From the NCBI GenBank assembly GCA_026075535.2, contig AP026545.1, forward strand, positions 1,736,001 to 1,800,000: a DNA stretch of 64,000 nucleotides, given 5' to 3'. Positions 10,138-21,448 of this stretch are shown here, piece by piece. The translations under genes and the position numbers were made by a program. Source of the stretch: Tricholoma matsutake (taxonomy: Eukaryota; Basidiomycota; Agaricomycetes; Agaricales; Tricholomataceae). The notes beneath the pieces are model-generated. The model was not told where the DNA came from and did no database searches. It worked only from the letters and a program-made list of their open reading frames with translations. How positions within the stretch are numbered: position 1 is the first letter of the stretch; each line of letters begins with the position of its first letter.

Positions 10138-10149
10138 AGATCTAAACTA
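10138..10149 (+). promoter_or_regulatory. Self-priming primer binding site of A1
   Basis: AGATCTAAACTA lies 2 nt after the 5' LTR and is perfectly complementary to LTR positions 9899-9910. There is no TGG-initial tRNA site. This is the arrangement of Tf1/sushi elements, in which the folded-back mRNA 5' end primes minus-strand DNA. The same site and spacing occur in A2 (25285-25296). Confidence 0.7.
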
Positions 10150-10349
10150 TCTGCTAGCCCACCTACCTAGGTGTAGGCAATACATCTCGATACACACCAC
10201 AGTGACCCGGGTCTAGACAAACCCCAGACTGACCACCAAGAGAAGCAGAACCACAGCCAGGTTCATCTTGGTACTGATACAATGGAAGACTAGTCTGTTA
10301 CTCGACCCCAGCACAGCATTGGTTCTACAGATCAACTGACAGACAATGA

Positions 10350-13300
10350 GGAGATTTCCTCACCGACGAAGACTTTGAACAACCACACACACCTCCACCC
10401 GAAACATCCACCCGCTTCTTAACAGATGAAACTGATGACCTATATAATGAGATGTCCGAACCCGCAACCACACCAATGACGTCCGTGAAGGACATTCAAA
10501 TCCGATCACCGACAGACTTCTCAGGAGAGCGGACCAAGACCGCCAAGTTCCTGCAGGAGATAGACCTGTACCTGTGAATCAATGACCAGGTCTATGACAC
10601 GAACGACAAGAAGATTATCTTCACGCTATCCTTCATGAATGGAGGGACAGCAGCTGCCTGGGCACAGGCATTTGTCAACCAGCACCAGTCCGAGGGACTA
10701 GGTGAATATGCAGACTTCCGACAGAAGGTCCTAGAGGCCTTCTCACTGATTGACGATGCTGGAACGGCAAAGACTGAGATCAAAAATCTCAAACAGGGTT
10801 CAGGGAACCTCGAAGAATATGTGGCAAACTTCCGCATCCTGAAAGACAGGATGGGAATCACAGAAGACGCAGCCATGATCAAATATTTCATGGATGGACT
10901 GCACCCCGAATTACTGAAGAGGGTACATACGATGGAGACAGTACCCAACACTCTCGAAGGCTGGATAAAGGCAGCTTCAAAGTATGAAGGCCAATGGAAA
11001 TGAGCCATGGCAATCCTGGGGAAGACCAGGCAGAACCAGAAGACAAACAAAACGACAAAGAAAGGACAGCCCTCTCTTGACATCAACCGACTGATGAACC
11101 AAGAACACATGGAACACCTCTGAAAGGGACTGTGCTGCCACCAACCCGGACACTGATCGTCCAACCATAAAGATGGAAAGAACCTGACCCAGACAGGGTC
11201 AGCACCACCTCCCTATCGAAACCGCTTCACCCAGAAAAGGACTGGGGTGGACACCTACCAGAAGATCCGCACGATGCTGGATGAACTAGACAAAGAAGAA
11301 AAGGAATGAGCCCTCAACCTCATGGAGGAATCGGGGTTTTTAGAACAGCGGCCTGATATGACGCCAGTCACTGCTGAAGTCTCCGTAGGATCTGTACTCT
11401 TAGCTACCATGAATAGACAATCTATGTGCCTGTCTATTCGGGTAGCTGAGTCAGACAATGGGAAAGACATTGCAACAAACGCACTCCTCAACTCTGGAGC
11501 AGGAGGAGTCTTTATCGACTCAAACTTCGTCGAACGAGAAGGGATCAGAACATATCCCTTAGGCCACACCATCCAGGCCATGAACATAGACGGAACCCTG
11601 AACAAGCAGGGAACGATCACCAGATGCATGAAAGGGAGACTCCACATCAACAGAAGGAGCTACCCGATAGAATACCTAGTTGCTGGACTAGGCAAAGAAT
11701 TGGTAATCCTGGGCCTGCCATGGCTGCAGGAGATAAACCCGATCATTGATTGGAAGAAGGGAACATTTGAGTTCTGAGATGAAGAACGATGGGGTCAAAT
11801 CCAGCGGATCCTGGAAAAGACAAGAAGAGCCGAACAGGCCCTCCCGAATACCTTGAACCTTCTGAAAATTAACGCCGGAAGGGAGGCGCCCAATGACAAG
11901 ATGGCACAAATCCGACACATTGTAGCCAAAACAAGACAGAGGCTCTCCGAAGAGAAAGAGAAGAGCCTTGCCTGAGCCAGATTGGCTGTGGCAAAAACCA
12001 GAAAAAGACTCTCCGAGGAGAAGGAGAGAAACCTTGCCCAAGCACGACTAGCCATGGCAAAGACGAAGGAAAGGCTTTCCAAAAAGAAAGCCAAAGAACT
12101 GAATTCTGCCCAGATAGCTGTCACAAAGACCAGGAACAGCAACACCCCTAAACAAGCCAGAAACCTTGAAGCAGCACGATGTGCTGTCACCAAGACCCGA
12201 GAAAACCAGAAGAAGAAACAACTGGAAAAGGGCAAAAACAAAGAATGTGACAGGGCACAACAAATTGTGCAAAAGATGAAGGAATTGCTAACCTCCACAG
12301 GGGAGGGAAGCACCATCAAAAGGAACATGAAAACGACACCACGAAACAGGACAAGTGACCTTCGACAGAGGACTGCCCCAACCCATGATTATAGGGCCCC
12401 AGATCACGGTACCATCAATGCTGAAATACCTATGCCCAGGGAGACCCCCCCTCAGGTAAAGATTGAAGAGGTACCAATGAAGAACTACTGGCAGACACCA
12501 GCATGGAAATATGAGCGATGGAACCGACCCCCGAACGAGACATAATGGAGGATGACTCAATACTGATTGCATATGTGCAAGGTGAACCAGTCATTGGCCT
12601 ATTCAGACCAGCCATAGAGCTGCCCCTGATGGAAGAACATCGAGAGCCAACACACAAATACATCCGAAAGACGAACACCATCGGCAGACTCGTGAAAGGC
12701 AAGGGCTCCCCACAGTACATACTCAACTCCAACATATGGATCAGAGCAAAGACATACATATCTCAACAACTGGCACATGAACAAGAGGAGGGAAAGGAGA
12801 CTAGCCAACAGACCCTGGATGACTGGCTGCCACCAGAATACCAGAAGTACAGACAAGTATTTGAGAAGGCCGCATCTGAATGATTCCCAGAATCAAGACC
12901 ATGGGATCATGCAATTGACTTGAAAGAAGGCTTTGTACTGAAGGATTGCAAAGTCTACCCATTGACACCAAAAGAACAAGAGAAACTCAATGAGTTTCTC
13001 GACGAAAACATGGAAAAAGGATACATCCGACCATCAAAATCGCCCATGGCATCCCCATTCTTCTTCATGTCGAAGAAGGACTCGGATGCTCTGCGACCTT
13101 GCCAAGACTATCGCTATCTGAATGAAGGAACGATCCGGAACAACTACCCCCTGCCACTGATCGGAGATCTCTTGGACAAGCTGAAGGGAGCAAAATTTTT
13201 CACAAAACTCGATATTTGATGGGATATCACAACATACGGATAAAGAAAGGAGACGAGTGGAAGGCAGCATTCAAGACTAACCGAGGGCTATTTGAGCCAA

Positions 13301-15724
13301 TGGTGATGTTCTTTGGGCTGTGCAACTCACCGGCAACATTCCAGGCCATGATGAATGATCTCTTCTGAGATATGCTGGATGAAGGATGGCTCGTCATCTA
13401 TATGGACAACATCCTGATCTTCTCAAAGACGGAAGAAGAACACCAGATAAGGACCGAAAGGGTCCTCGAATGACTACAACAATGCAATCTCTACCTGAAA
13501 ATAGAGAAGTGCAAATTCAACATACAGGAAGTCCAGTTCTTGGGCATGATTGTCAGACCCAACGAACTTGCAATGGACAACATGAAACTGGCTGGGATCA
13601 AGGACTGGCCCATGCCAAGGACAGTGAAGGATGTAAGATCCTTCCTAGGATTCAGAAACTTCTATCGACAATTCATCGGACACTTTGCGGATCTGGCCAG
13701 ACCGCTGAAGGATTTGACGAAGAAGAACCAGAAATTTGAATGGACGAACAGCTGCCAGCAGTCGTTCAATGCGCTAAAAAGGAAGTTCAATGAGACCCCA
13801 GTACTGCTGATGCCAGATGCAACAAAACCATTTGTGGTGGAATCTGATGCCTCAAATTTTGTGACAGGCACAGTACTCAGACAACAGGACACCAACAGAG
13901 ACTGGCACCCATGCGGATACATCTTGCACTCTTTCAACAAAGCAGAAAGGAATTACAAGATATACAACCAAGAACTATTGGGAGTGATCCGAGTGCTGGA
14001 GACATGGAGACACTACCTGCAGGGGACGCCATTCCCTGTGATGGTACTGTCCGATCACAAGAACCTGACGTACTTCTGTCAGCCACAGAAACTAAACCGA
14101 TGACAGGCTAGATGGGCCATCTACCTGTCACAATTCGACCTGAAGCTACAACACGTACCAGGATCACAGATGGTACAATCTGATGCCCTATCGAGGAGAG
14201 CAGATCACATAGCCAAAGAAGACACCGATAATGAGGACAAGACCATCCTCACTGACGAACTGTTCGTCAAAACGATCGACACTGAGCTCCAGGGAGCCCT
14301 GGTCTCAGCAATAATGAAAAAATGACCTCGAATGACACTTTATGAGCCCTGAAAAACAATGGAACTCCCCCAATCAAGTCTGCATTGGAGGACTGGAAAT
14401 TCGAAGATGGCCTGCTCTTTTTCAAAGACAGATGCTATGTGCCACAGGACAAAACCCTCCGCCAAGTGATCATATGAAAATACCATGATAGCATCACCAC
14501 AGGACACCCTGGACAATGGCAGACAATCGAACTGATCCGACGAGACTACTGGTGGCCAGGAATGGCCAACTTCATCAAGAAGTATGTCGAAGGCTGCACA
14601 AAGTGCCAGGAAATGAAAGTGAATACACACCCGACGACCCCACCGCCGACACCGATATCATCCGATGCCAGCAGACCATTCGAGCTGGTAACGACAGATT
14701 TTATCACGGACTTGCCCATGATAAACGGATTTGACTCAATCATGGTCGTGGTAGACCATGGTCTTATGAAGGGGGTAATTTTTATCCCTTGCATGAAGAC
14801 GATCGACGCACTTGGCACTGCAGACCTTTACCTGCACCATGTATACACAAGATTTGGACTCCCCAGAAGAATCATCTCAGACAGAGACCCTCGATTTGCA
14901 TCCAAACTCTTCCGAGAACTCGGATGACTGCTCTGGATTAAGCTATCCATGAGCACCGCTTATCACCCCCAGACCGACGGAGAAATGGAGCGAGTAAACC
15001 AAGAGCTAGAGGTTTACCTCCACATGTTCTGTTCAAACAAACCCAAAGATTGGGAGCGTTATCTCCCAACAGCAGAATTCATGCACAACCAGAAGATGCA
15101 CTCCGCAGTAAAACACTCGCCATTTTACTTAATGATGGGATATCAACCACGCACTATCCCCACCCATACAAAAAGATGAACGTGCCGGCCACCAAACAGA
15201 GAATCCAAGAACTTCTCTCTGCGAGAAGGGAAGCTCTTGCCACACACAAACTAGCCAGACAGGCTATGGCTGCCTGAATGAAAGGGCAATACGAACTGTT
15301 CAAGGTTGGAGAACAAGTATGGCTTGACTCCAAGAACCTGAAGATTGGCTACCCAACGAGAAAACTGGCGCCAAAATGAGAAGGGCCCTTCATGATTGAA
15401 GATGCCTTGTCAAGAACAACATACCAATTGAAACTGCTGCCGAGATGGACGATCCACCCAGTATTCCATGCAGCTTTACTTACACAATACCATGAGAATG
15501 ACACTCATGGGCGAAACTTCCTGACTCCACCACCCGACCTTGTGGAAGGAGAAAACGAATACGAGGTGGAAGCAATCATCGCACACAAGAAACACGGCAA
15601 GACACGCCGTTACCTTGTGAAGTGGGTTGACTACCCGACATCCAAAAACACATGGGAACCCAAATCAAACCTGAAGAATGCCCCCGAGATCCTGATGGCA
15701 TATAAGAAGAGGTACCACCTCTGA
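10350..15724 (+). pseudogene. Gag-Pol polyprotein of A1 (broken)
   Basis: Domains in order: gag (to about 11160; block SFMNGGTAAAWAQAFVNQHQ, then a CCHQPGH knuckle remnant), protease (11322-11777; active site reads NSGAGG, Asp lost), a Lys-rich repeated linker (11900-12300; KTRxRLSEEKE repeats), RT (12920-13560; active site YMDN, not YMDD), RNase H (13750-14110), integrase (HHCC finger 14500-14610, core with SDRDP and [11 protein letters not shown] to about 15000) and a C-terminal chromodomain (EVEAIIAHKKHGKT..WEP, 15560-15720). Gag to linker share one frame. Single-base losses near 12475, 13220 and 15170, plus a change near 14320, shift it. In A2 everything from protease to chromodomain is one frame, so the ancestor probably had a single ORF. 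TGA stops sit where A2 has CAA or CGA. Confidence 0.88.
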
Positions 15725-15839
15725 TGAGAACCCAAGAAACCCCCACTATCTGAACCAAACCCCCCCCTCTCTTCCCACAATGACACTCCCCAATATGCCT
15801 GCCGAATGACGATTCACCTGAGAATACCTACAAAACTGA

Positions 15840-16520
15840 TTGAATGCTGACACCCTTCGCGTTCACCTCGCCCATGATCCACCAAAATACCATCTAGCCA
15901 GGATGTGCTTCTACTATGCGAGCACTATCAAACAGATGGAACAAAATCTAGAAGAAGCAATGAACAATGCAGATGCCCTGGGGATCGAGCAAACAATCCA
16001 GGAAATGATTGCACCATGGTCAGACAGACCGAGAACAGCTGAGGAGAGACCTCACACCCCTTTAGGTCAACACAGACAACCACCGACCTCGCCCTCACCA
16101 TTCAGCGAGCGGAGCGATGGAGATGAACAACGAGCTCCCTCTGGAGACTCCTCCTGTTCTATGAAGAACCCGAAGATCGTGCCTAGGGCACCTGAAGTAA
16201 TTGATCTGACCACCCCTGAACCCGAACCAAAAACCACCCAACCGCCTTGGTCCCCCCCACACATGAGACATGCCAGATGTTTCATCTGCCAAGAGATAGG
16301 CCATTTTGGCCTGATTTGCCCACGATATATTTGCAAGTATTGCAAACAGCGAGGCCCCGGACACTATAGGATGAACTGCCCAGAGAAACCTCGGAAGGAT
16401 CGAGAGTCCAATCAAAAAGAAGCTGAACACAGACAGCAGCTCTTCTTTAACTCCAGATACAATGATTTTGATGATGACACAATAGGAAACATGACAGGAG
16501 AGCCATATGGAAGGATTTAA
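15840..16520 (+). CDS. A1 third ORF: double zinc-knuckle protein
   Basis: A 226-residue ORF between the pol stop and the 3' LTR. An N-terminal helical region (MEQNLEEAMNNADALGIEQT) is followed by a Pro/Ser-rich acidic linker. Then come two CCHC fingers at about residues 145-180: CFICQEIGHFGLICP (C-x2-C-x4-H-x4-C) and CKYCKQRGPGHYRMNC (C-x2-C-x6-H-x4-C). It has its own ATG about 115 bp after the pol stop. Nucleic-acid binding is inferred from the fingers. It is free of internal stops, unlike pol. Copy A2 keeps only the first residues (LNADxxxVH) and then encodes a different protein at this site. The position resembles env in retroviruses but no envelope features are seen here. Confidence 0.6.
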   Translation: MNADTLRVHLAHDPPKYHLARMCFYYASTIKQMEQNLEEAMNNADALGIEQTIQEMIAPWSDRPRTAEERPHTPLGQHRQPPTSPSPFSERSDGDEQRAPSGDSSCSMKNPKIVPRAPEVIDLTTPEPEPKTTQPPWSPPHMRHARCFICQEIGHFGLICPRYICKYCKQRGPGHYRMNCPEKPRKDRESNQKEAEHRQQLFFNSRYNDFDDDTIGNMTGEPYGRI

Positions 16521-16559
16521 AAGGTGGAACTCAAGACGATGGCATGACAAGACAGACCC

Positions 16560-16871
16560 ATGCTCACAGGAATTACAATCCTCACCATCGTTGTTGGCAT
16601 GACCCTGGCTGCAGCGGCAGCCCTGACCTTCGCATGTTGCCTCTACGCCATCTTCCGAACAGAACCTGAACCCCCGATTACAGACATTGAATTCACCATC
16701 CTGCAACGCCCCCCTTTCAATGATACTACCGACTCCCTGACACCGCTACCTAGGGCAGCGCAAACCAGAAGAACCCAATCATGGTCTGAGTTCAGACATA
16801 AATTATTCCTCCATTGTACCCCTCGACCCCGACCTACCCACATAACCAGACCATGCCCAATCAGACCATGA
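16560..16871 (+). CDS. A1 fourth ORF: small single-pass membrane protein
   Basis: A 103-residue ORF beginning MLTGITILTIVVGMTLAAAA and continuing through LTFACCLYAIF, a strong single transmembrane segment (residues 4-31). A hydrophilic, Pro/Arg-rich tail follows. It lies 39 bp after the zinc-knuckle ORF and ends 57 bp before the 3' LTR. It may be a separate protein or a spliced exon of the preceding ORF. An in-frame TGA precedes its ATG, so it is not a simple read-through. Part of its 3' half is conserved at 43330-43420 in A2, but the membrane segment is not. Function unknown. Confidence 0.4.
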   Translation: MLTGITILTIVVGMTLAAAAALTFACCLYAIFRTEPEPPITDIEFTILQRPPFNDTTDSLTPLPRAAQTRRTQSWSEFRHKLFLHCTPRPRPTHITRPCPIRP

Positions 16872-16915
16872 AGGAGAGACAAAGATTTAGGTCGAAGTGT
16901 GGAACTTTCGACCAT

Positions 16916-16928
16916 AGTGGGGGGGTAA
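16916..16928 (+). promoter_or_regulatory. Polypurine tract of A1
   Basis: AGTGGGGGGGTAA immediately precedes the 3' LTR, where plus-strand priming is expected. A2 has AAGGGGGTAA and E has AAAGGGGGGTAA in the same place. Confidence 0.65.
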
Positions 16929-17697
16929 TGTTACAATTTTCCTTGTAACTCATGGAACCTGACCAACCTGACCGACCCAATGATCCCCTCCAGACAGGAG
17001 GCACTCCATGATTCATGCCCAGGGCATGTCCTTGACACCAGACACACGCACGATGCATGCCAACTGCATGCATTCGATCCCCTTCCCGTGGAAGGTACCC
17101 TTGACGCATGGTGACTCCATGCACCCGAACCCACTCCCACACATGCTGTGATACAACAGCCTCTTGACATGAGGTCTGTGACATCGGACTCTCATGATTG
17201 ACATGCTGCGCCACAGCATGTCCTTGACATTGGATCCTTGACATTGGATCTGTGACATTGGATGCCTCATGCTAGGCATGAGGCTTATCTCTTATTGTTT
17301 CCTGACATGCTGTGCTGCAGCACTCCATGACACCGGATGCCTCATGCAAGGCATGAGGCCTATTGTTTCTATTCTTACTTGATATGCATCTATCTTTCTG
17401 ATTGGACGATAAGGACCTCCCTCATAGTATAAGTACTGCAGCTCGTAGTAGGGATGTCCTTAGTTTAGATCTAGGCAATCTACAGCTTTAACTTGTGAAC
17501 TCGCAAACTTACTCAAAACCACTAAGGAAGCCCCTTAGTGTGTGAACCCGAACGACTCTACACAGAAGGCCTGCTAGAGTGCACTATCTCTCTTATGTTG
17601 GATGCTCCGAGTAAGACTAGTGCCGAACGACTTGTCAAGGAAGCACCTCATCAAATGACATTGACTAGATCGAGTGGTTGAGGCTTCGCCCTTAACA
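16929..17697 (+). repeat. 3' LTR of A1
   Basis: 769 bp, collinear with 9381-10135 plus one extra ACATTGGATC-type spacer near 17245. Differences from the 5' LTR are mainly transitions. It is followed by the GCATG target duplication. Confidence 0.9.
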
Positions 17698-17702
17698 GCA
17701 TG

Positions 17703-18042
17703 GGAATGTGCACGGGAGTCGTGGTGGTGGATGTTGATGGAGTAGAAAGGTGGTACTAGTCAGGTGAAAGGGAGGATGGCAGTGTTGTCGAAGGTGGTTA
17801 TTATTCTAAGTTGATTCACTTGTATAGAATAAGTCATGTGAGCGCCCCATGGGGCGCTCTACTCACGGTATTTTAATTCACTTAAACATCATCCCTGACA
17901 ATGACAACTATGGACGACACACCACCTGCACCCATCCCCTTGAGCAACTGCTGCATGGGGCTGCAAGAGCGCCACATCACGCATAATCTTGCATTGACAA
18001 CCCGTGGGAATGCTGCACCCCATGGGGCGCATTGACTTATCT
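17703..18042. other. Spacer with two near-identical palindromes
   Basis: AGCGCCCCATGGGGCGCT (17841-17858) is a perfect 18-bp palindrome. TGCACCCCATGGGGCGCA (18014-18031) is the same core with one mismatch. No convincing coding sequence; the decayed RT gene ends just to the right. Confidence 0.6.
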
Positions 18043-18850
18043 TTACAACTTGAATTTGAGGACTTGACTGGCCAGCATCCTTTTTCCATATCGATGATAC
18101 CATACGACATTGACAGATCTATCAATTCCAAACGAGTCATCCATGTAAGTCCATAGATCTGGAATCATTTTAACTTTCTTGGCAATCCAAGTTATGAGAG
18201 ATATATATACCTGCTGAGCCTCACCCTCCAAAACAGTTGTTCCGATCGAGGTCCCATTCACCGTCGACAGTCACTACTTGTTTGAGTTGCCACAATGGGT
18301 GCATGGGGAGCAGGTGATATGCTTCCATGACATCTGATTTGAAAATTATGAACAAATGACTGGGAGCTGCACAGTGTCTCACGAGCAGGCCAGCTCCTAG
18401 GTGTCGCATGTTATCCAATGGGAATCCCTTGATGTCCTCACATTTGATCATGGTGTTAGTTGCAAACTTCCCCATGCTCTGATTGATGACCATATGGAGT
18501 TTTTCAGAGTGTGGTTTTGGGACTGCATGGATTGGTGATGCATGCATTCCTGGCAAGAGGTCTCGACCAAAAGATCCTGAGAACCTCCCTTTGGAATGCT
18601 CGTGGTCTCGCTGCCTTCATATGAAATCCCTTTCAGCTGAGTCTCGAGGCATCCCTAGAGATTCCTCAACAATTGACAGATAAGATTCATGATGTGTGTC
18701 TGCCCATGGCCAGAATCCTTCTCGGAGTCCTTTGCAAACTGAGTCGACAAAGGGATGATTTGGATGAGTTCAAAGTAACTGTTCAAAGTGTTCAACATTA
18801 ATTGGAGTGATAATCTTGAAGAGGTCTGGGTTGCTCGATATAGTTTCCAT
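18043..18850 (-). pseudogene. DIRS-like reverse transcriptase ORF (decayed)
   Basis: The minus-strand ORF starts at 18850 (METISSNPDLFKIITPINVE) and runs through HPNHPFVDSVCKGLREGFWP, DLLPGMHASPIHAVPKPHSE, FKSDVMEAYHLLPMHPLWQL and VDGEWDLDRNNCFGG. The RT core reads WIAKKVKMIPDLWTYMDDSF (YMDD). This matches the RT family linked to DIRS/Ngaro-type elements in mushroom genomes (family assignment from memory of motif style). TGA stops fall at LL(stop)TSHPN-like and FI(stop)RQ sites where CGA is expected; a frameshift separates NNCFGG from the YMDD block. The ORF fades out at about 18043, and no tyrosine recombinase is seen. Confidence 0.65.
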
Positions 18851-18889
18851 GGTGCTAACGTTGAGATGAGTAGTAGAAGTGAAGAAAAG

Positions 18890-20048
18890 GCTAATCGAGG
18901 GAAGCGAGAGTGAAAATAGTGTAATGTGAGGAATTTTGAGGAATTTTGAGGAAGTTTAGGGTAAAACACCAAACTTCAGACTGAATAAGACTAAACCGAA
19001 CTCTCAAATCACTGTGATCTGGGAGGAAGACAATGACTTTCTTGTTTTTCTTTGTATCTAGTACATCTTTTTATATAAAATAAAGAAAGTACCTAAAAAG
19101 GCTAGAGAACATGTGTAGAACATGAGGCAAAAGATATGAGTTAAGGCACAAGGCCAAAAAGGAGACTGGAATCCAAACAAGAAAAATATATATCATATGA
19201 TGAAAGAGTAATAAAGGGTATAGAACTAAAAGGGGACTGTCCTTTGTGTATAAACTGTGCTAAGTCTCACAATAATGCATCCAGCGGGTTCTGTGCACTA
19301 TAGGGACTTGGAATGAGGCTGACCTACTATCAGCAGGTTTGAGCACAAGTTGAAATACTTCCTGGTGCATGGTATTCCACCATATAGATAACAAATGCAG
19401 TGCCCGATGTCGCTCACAGTCTCTCGATATTGATTGATGATGCTCGATGATGCTCGACAATGCTTGACTGCATTCGATACAATATTCGACAATGTTCAAT
19501 CACATTCGACGATGCTTGACGATGCTCAATCACGTTTGATACGATATTCGACGATATTTGATTGCATTCGATGATGCTCAACCACGTTCAACGATGTTCG
19601 ACAATGGTAGAGGATATGTCTGGCATGTGTGCGATGAGTATTTAGATAGCAATATAGTGTCCGATGTTGATTTGCGATGTTCAATGATTTTCGAAGTCGG
19701 TTGAGGAAATATCGGACTTGTTTGAAGGCTGATATCGCTGCAATATTGCTCGATACTGGTTCGGAACCCATCGACAATGCTCCAAGTGTATATCCTGAGC
19801 TGTCTGAAGGTCGGGGGAGTTGTACTATGGCGGCCGAAGGCATACGAAGAATTTCGAGGTGTCACAAAGAGTTTCAAACCGTTGCAAAGAATTTCGAAGC
19901 ATTTTCGTGACTTTGTAGAGGTTTGTAGAGGTTTGTAGAGCTTCAGAGGTGTTCGTAGAGGTTCGGAGGGGTTCATATGGGTTCATAGAGCTTCGACGAC
20001 GATCATAGATGTGATTTTCCAAGCTTGAACAACAAGGTGGACCTATCA
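18890..20048 (-). repeat. Truncated C-type LTR inserted in the DIRS-like element
   Basis: On the minus strand it begins TGATAGGTCCACC at 20048, like the LTRs of B and C1. It shares with the C1 LTR a block of several hundred bp (plus strand 19020-19500), including the inverse of TCATCATATGATATATATAT. The 3' part of the LTR is missing, and the sequence runs into the start of the RT ORF. It interrupts the DIRS-like ORF right after the motif SSEICRC. Confidence 0.6.
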
Positions 20049-21385
20049 GCATCTGCAAATCTCGGACGATCTCTCTCTAGGACATTGTTCTCCAGTTGCA
20101 GATTTGTTGCTTGAAAATGCTTGGATACTGTCAGGGAGGAGATAAGTGGAGTACAAGTACGTGAACTTGTCTCTGTCTGTGAGGATAATTGATTGTCCTC
20201 CACCAACCATACATCGAACAGCTCTGTCAAAGGCAATGAGTTTGTGATGGGCATTGACATGTTTGGCGGAGAACTTGGAAGCCATGTAGTCTCCCCATTG
20301 TTGTAATTCTTCCATTTGGTGTGGGAACACAAACGAGGTCACTTTTGAGGTCGCATGCCATGCAACGATCCAGTCGCTGCTCATTTGGACTTTTCAAGCT
20401 GGATCTGTTCTTCCAAGAGAGATTTCTGTACTACCAATGTGTCCCACATTCTCCTTAGGAGGGGCAACATGGTGGAGGTTGCTGAAGACAGCATCAAGAT
20501 TGACAGCTTCTCCTTTGAAGATATGCTTCCATTCGGACTCAGGGAATCCCTGTGGTGCTGAGGTCGCTCTTCTAATCTCTCATTCAGTGAAAGTGAGGTC
20601 TTTCTGCACAGTGGTGAGTGTGGCTCGAGTGCATTTTCTGGTCTCGTCTGGTTCTCTGGCTTGGGCTTCGATCTCGGCGGTGTGCCACAGTAGCTGGGAT
20701 TGATAGATACATTTCTTTTTGTTAGACTCACCTTCTCTTCCAGTACCCAATTCACTGCTTGCACTTGAAGAACTCGAGATGCTTCATCATCCCTGCTTTC
20801 AGAGTAAGTCTCCCCTGAGATCACGTAAGAGTTGCTCGGCTTCTCTGGTTGCATCTGTGTCCATACTCCATACATTCTCTCTGTTCTCAGAGGAGTTGGA
20901 GATCTCCACTCCCAAAATGTCTTGGTTGACCTCTCCATTTGCATGTCTCCCTTGACGCTCCACTTCCTTGTGTTTGAAGCAATGATATCGACATAGATGG
21001 TGTATTGCTTGAGTGTGGATTTATGTACTGATTCGTCGACGTTGGCTTCATATAAGGTTTGCAAGATCTGATAGAGTGTCTCCATGCGCGAGGTTTTCTC
21101 TTCCCTGAAATCCTGGATGAGGCTGTCTATCCTTGAGATGAGACTAGCCTTGAATGAGTCTTCACAGGGATGTGCTGTGTCGGAGGGAACTGGGTTGGCA
21201 TTAGTGTTCACTCCTGCTCCAATGAGACCAGAGGATTCTTGAGATGTTCCAGAAGGGAGTGTTTGACTTGAGGATCCTCCAGACGTTCCAGAAGTGATCA
21301 TTTGACTAGAACCTTCTCCTTGGTTACTTGATCCTTGGGAGTCCAATGTTCGCCCAAAGTATGTGGCATGTTCATTGGCTGACAT
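20049..21385 (-). pseudogene. DIRS-like first ORF (gag-like), decayed
   Basis: Start at 21385 (MSANEHATYFGRTL), a Ser/Gly-rich N terminus, then a coiled-coil-like stretch (SRIDSLIQDFREEKTSRMET). Further on, the true frame changes. The conserved part reads QGFPESEWKHIFKGEAVNLD, then SSDWIVAWHATSKVTSFVFP and RVIxFDRAV-like sequence ending ERSSEICRC at 20049, where the LTR fragment begins. At least two TGA stops sit at Arg positions (before EIRRATSAP and before KVQMSSDW). A long overlapping open frame that continues to 20381 is a shadow over its lower half. In intact relatives this ORF continues into a Cys-rich motif (recollection). Confidence 0.55.
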
Positions 21386-21448
21386 ATGAGGAACGATGTG
21401 TATTAGAAAGAAGGAAAGAATACACAATGTGAATCTAAGAGATATCAC

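Larger units (their letters stand above)
9381..17697 (+). mobile_element. Ty3/Gypsy chromovirus copy A1 (complete, dead)
   Basis: Full-length element bounded by LTRs TGTTACAATT...CCCTTAACA and by exact 5-bp duplications GCATG (9376-9380 and 17698-17702). Order: 5' LTR, self-complementary primer site, gag, protease, RT, RNase H, integrase, chromodomain, a separate zinc-knuckle ORF, a small membrane-protein ORF, a G-rich polypurine tract and the 3' LTR. Several frameshifts and many TGA stops make it inactive. The LTRs differ by 14 bp in length and by scattered transitions. Confidence 0.9.

Noticed and set aside
20381..21448. A single intact 355-residue ORF
   Set aside because: Its lower half is a shadow: the conserved frame (GFPESEWKHIFKGEAV) lies in another frame with TGA stops, and the start codon at 21448 precedes the likely real one at 21385.
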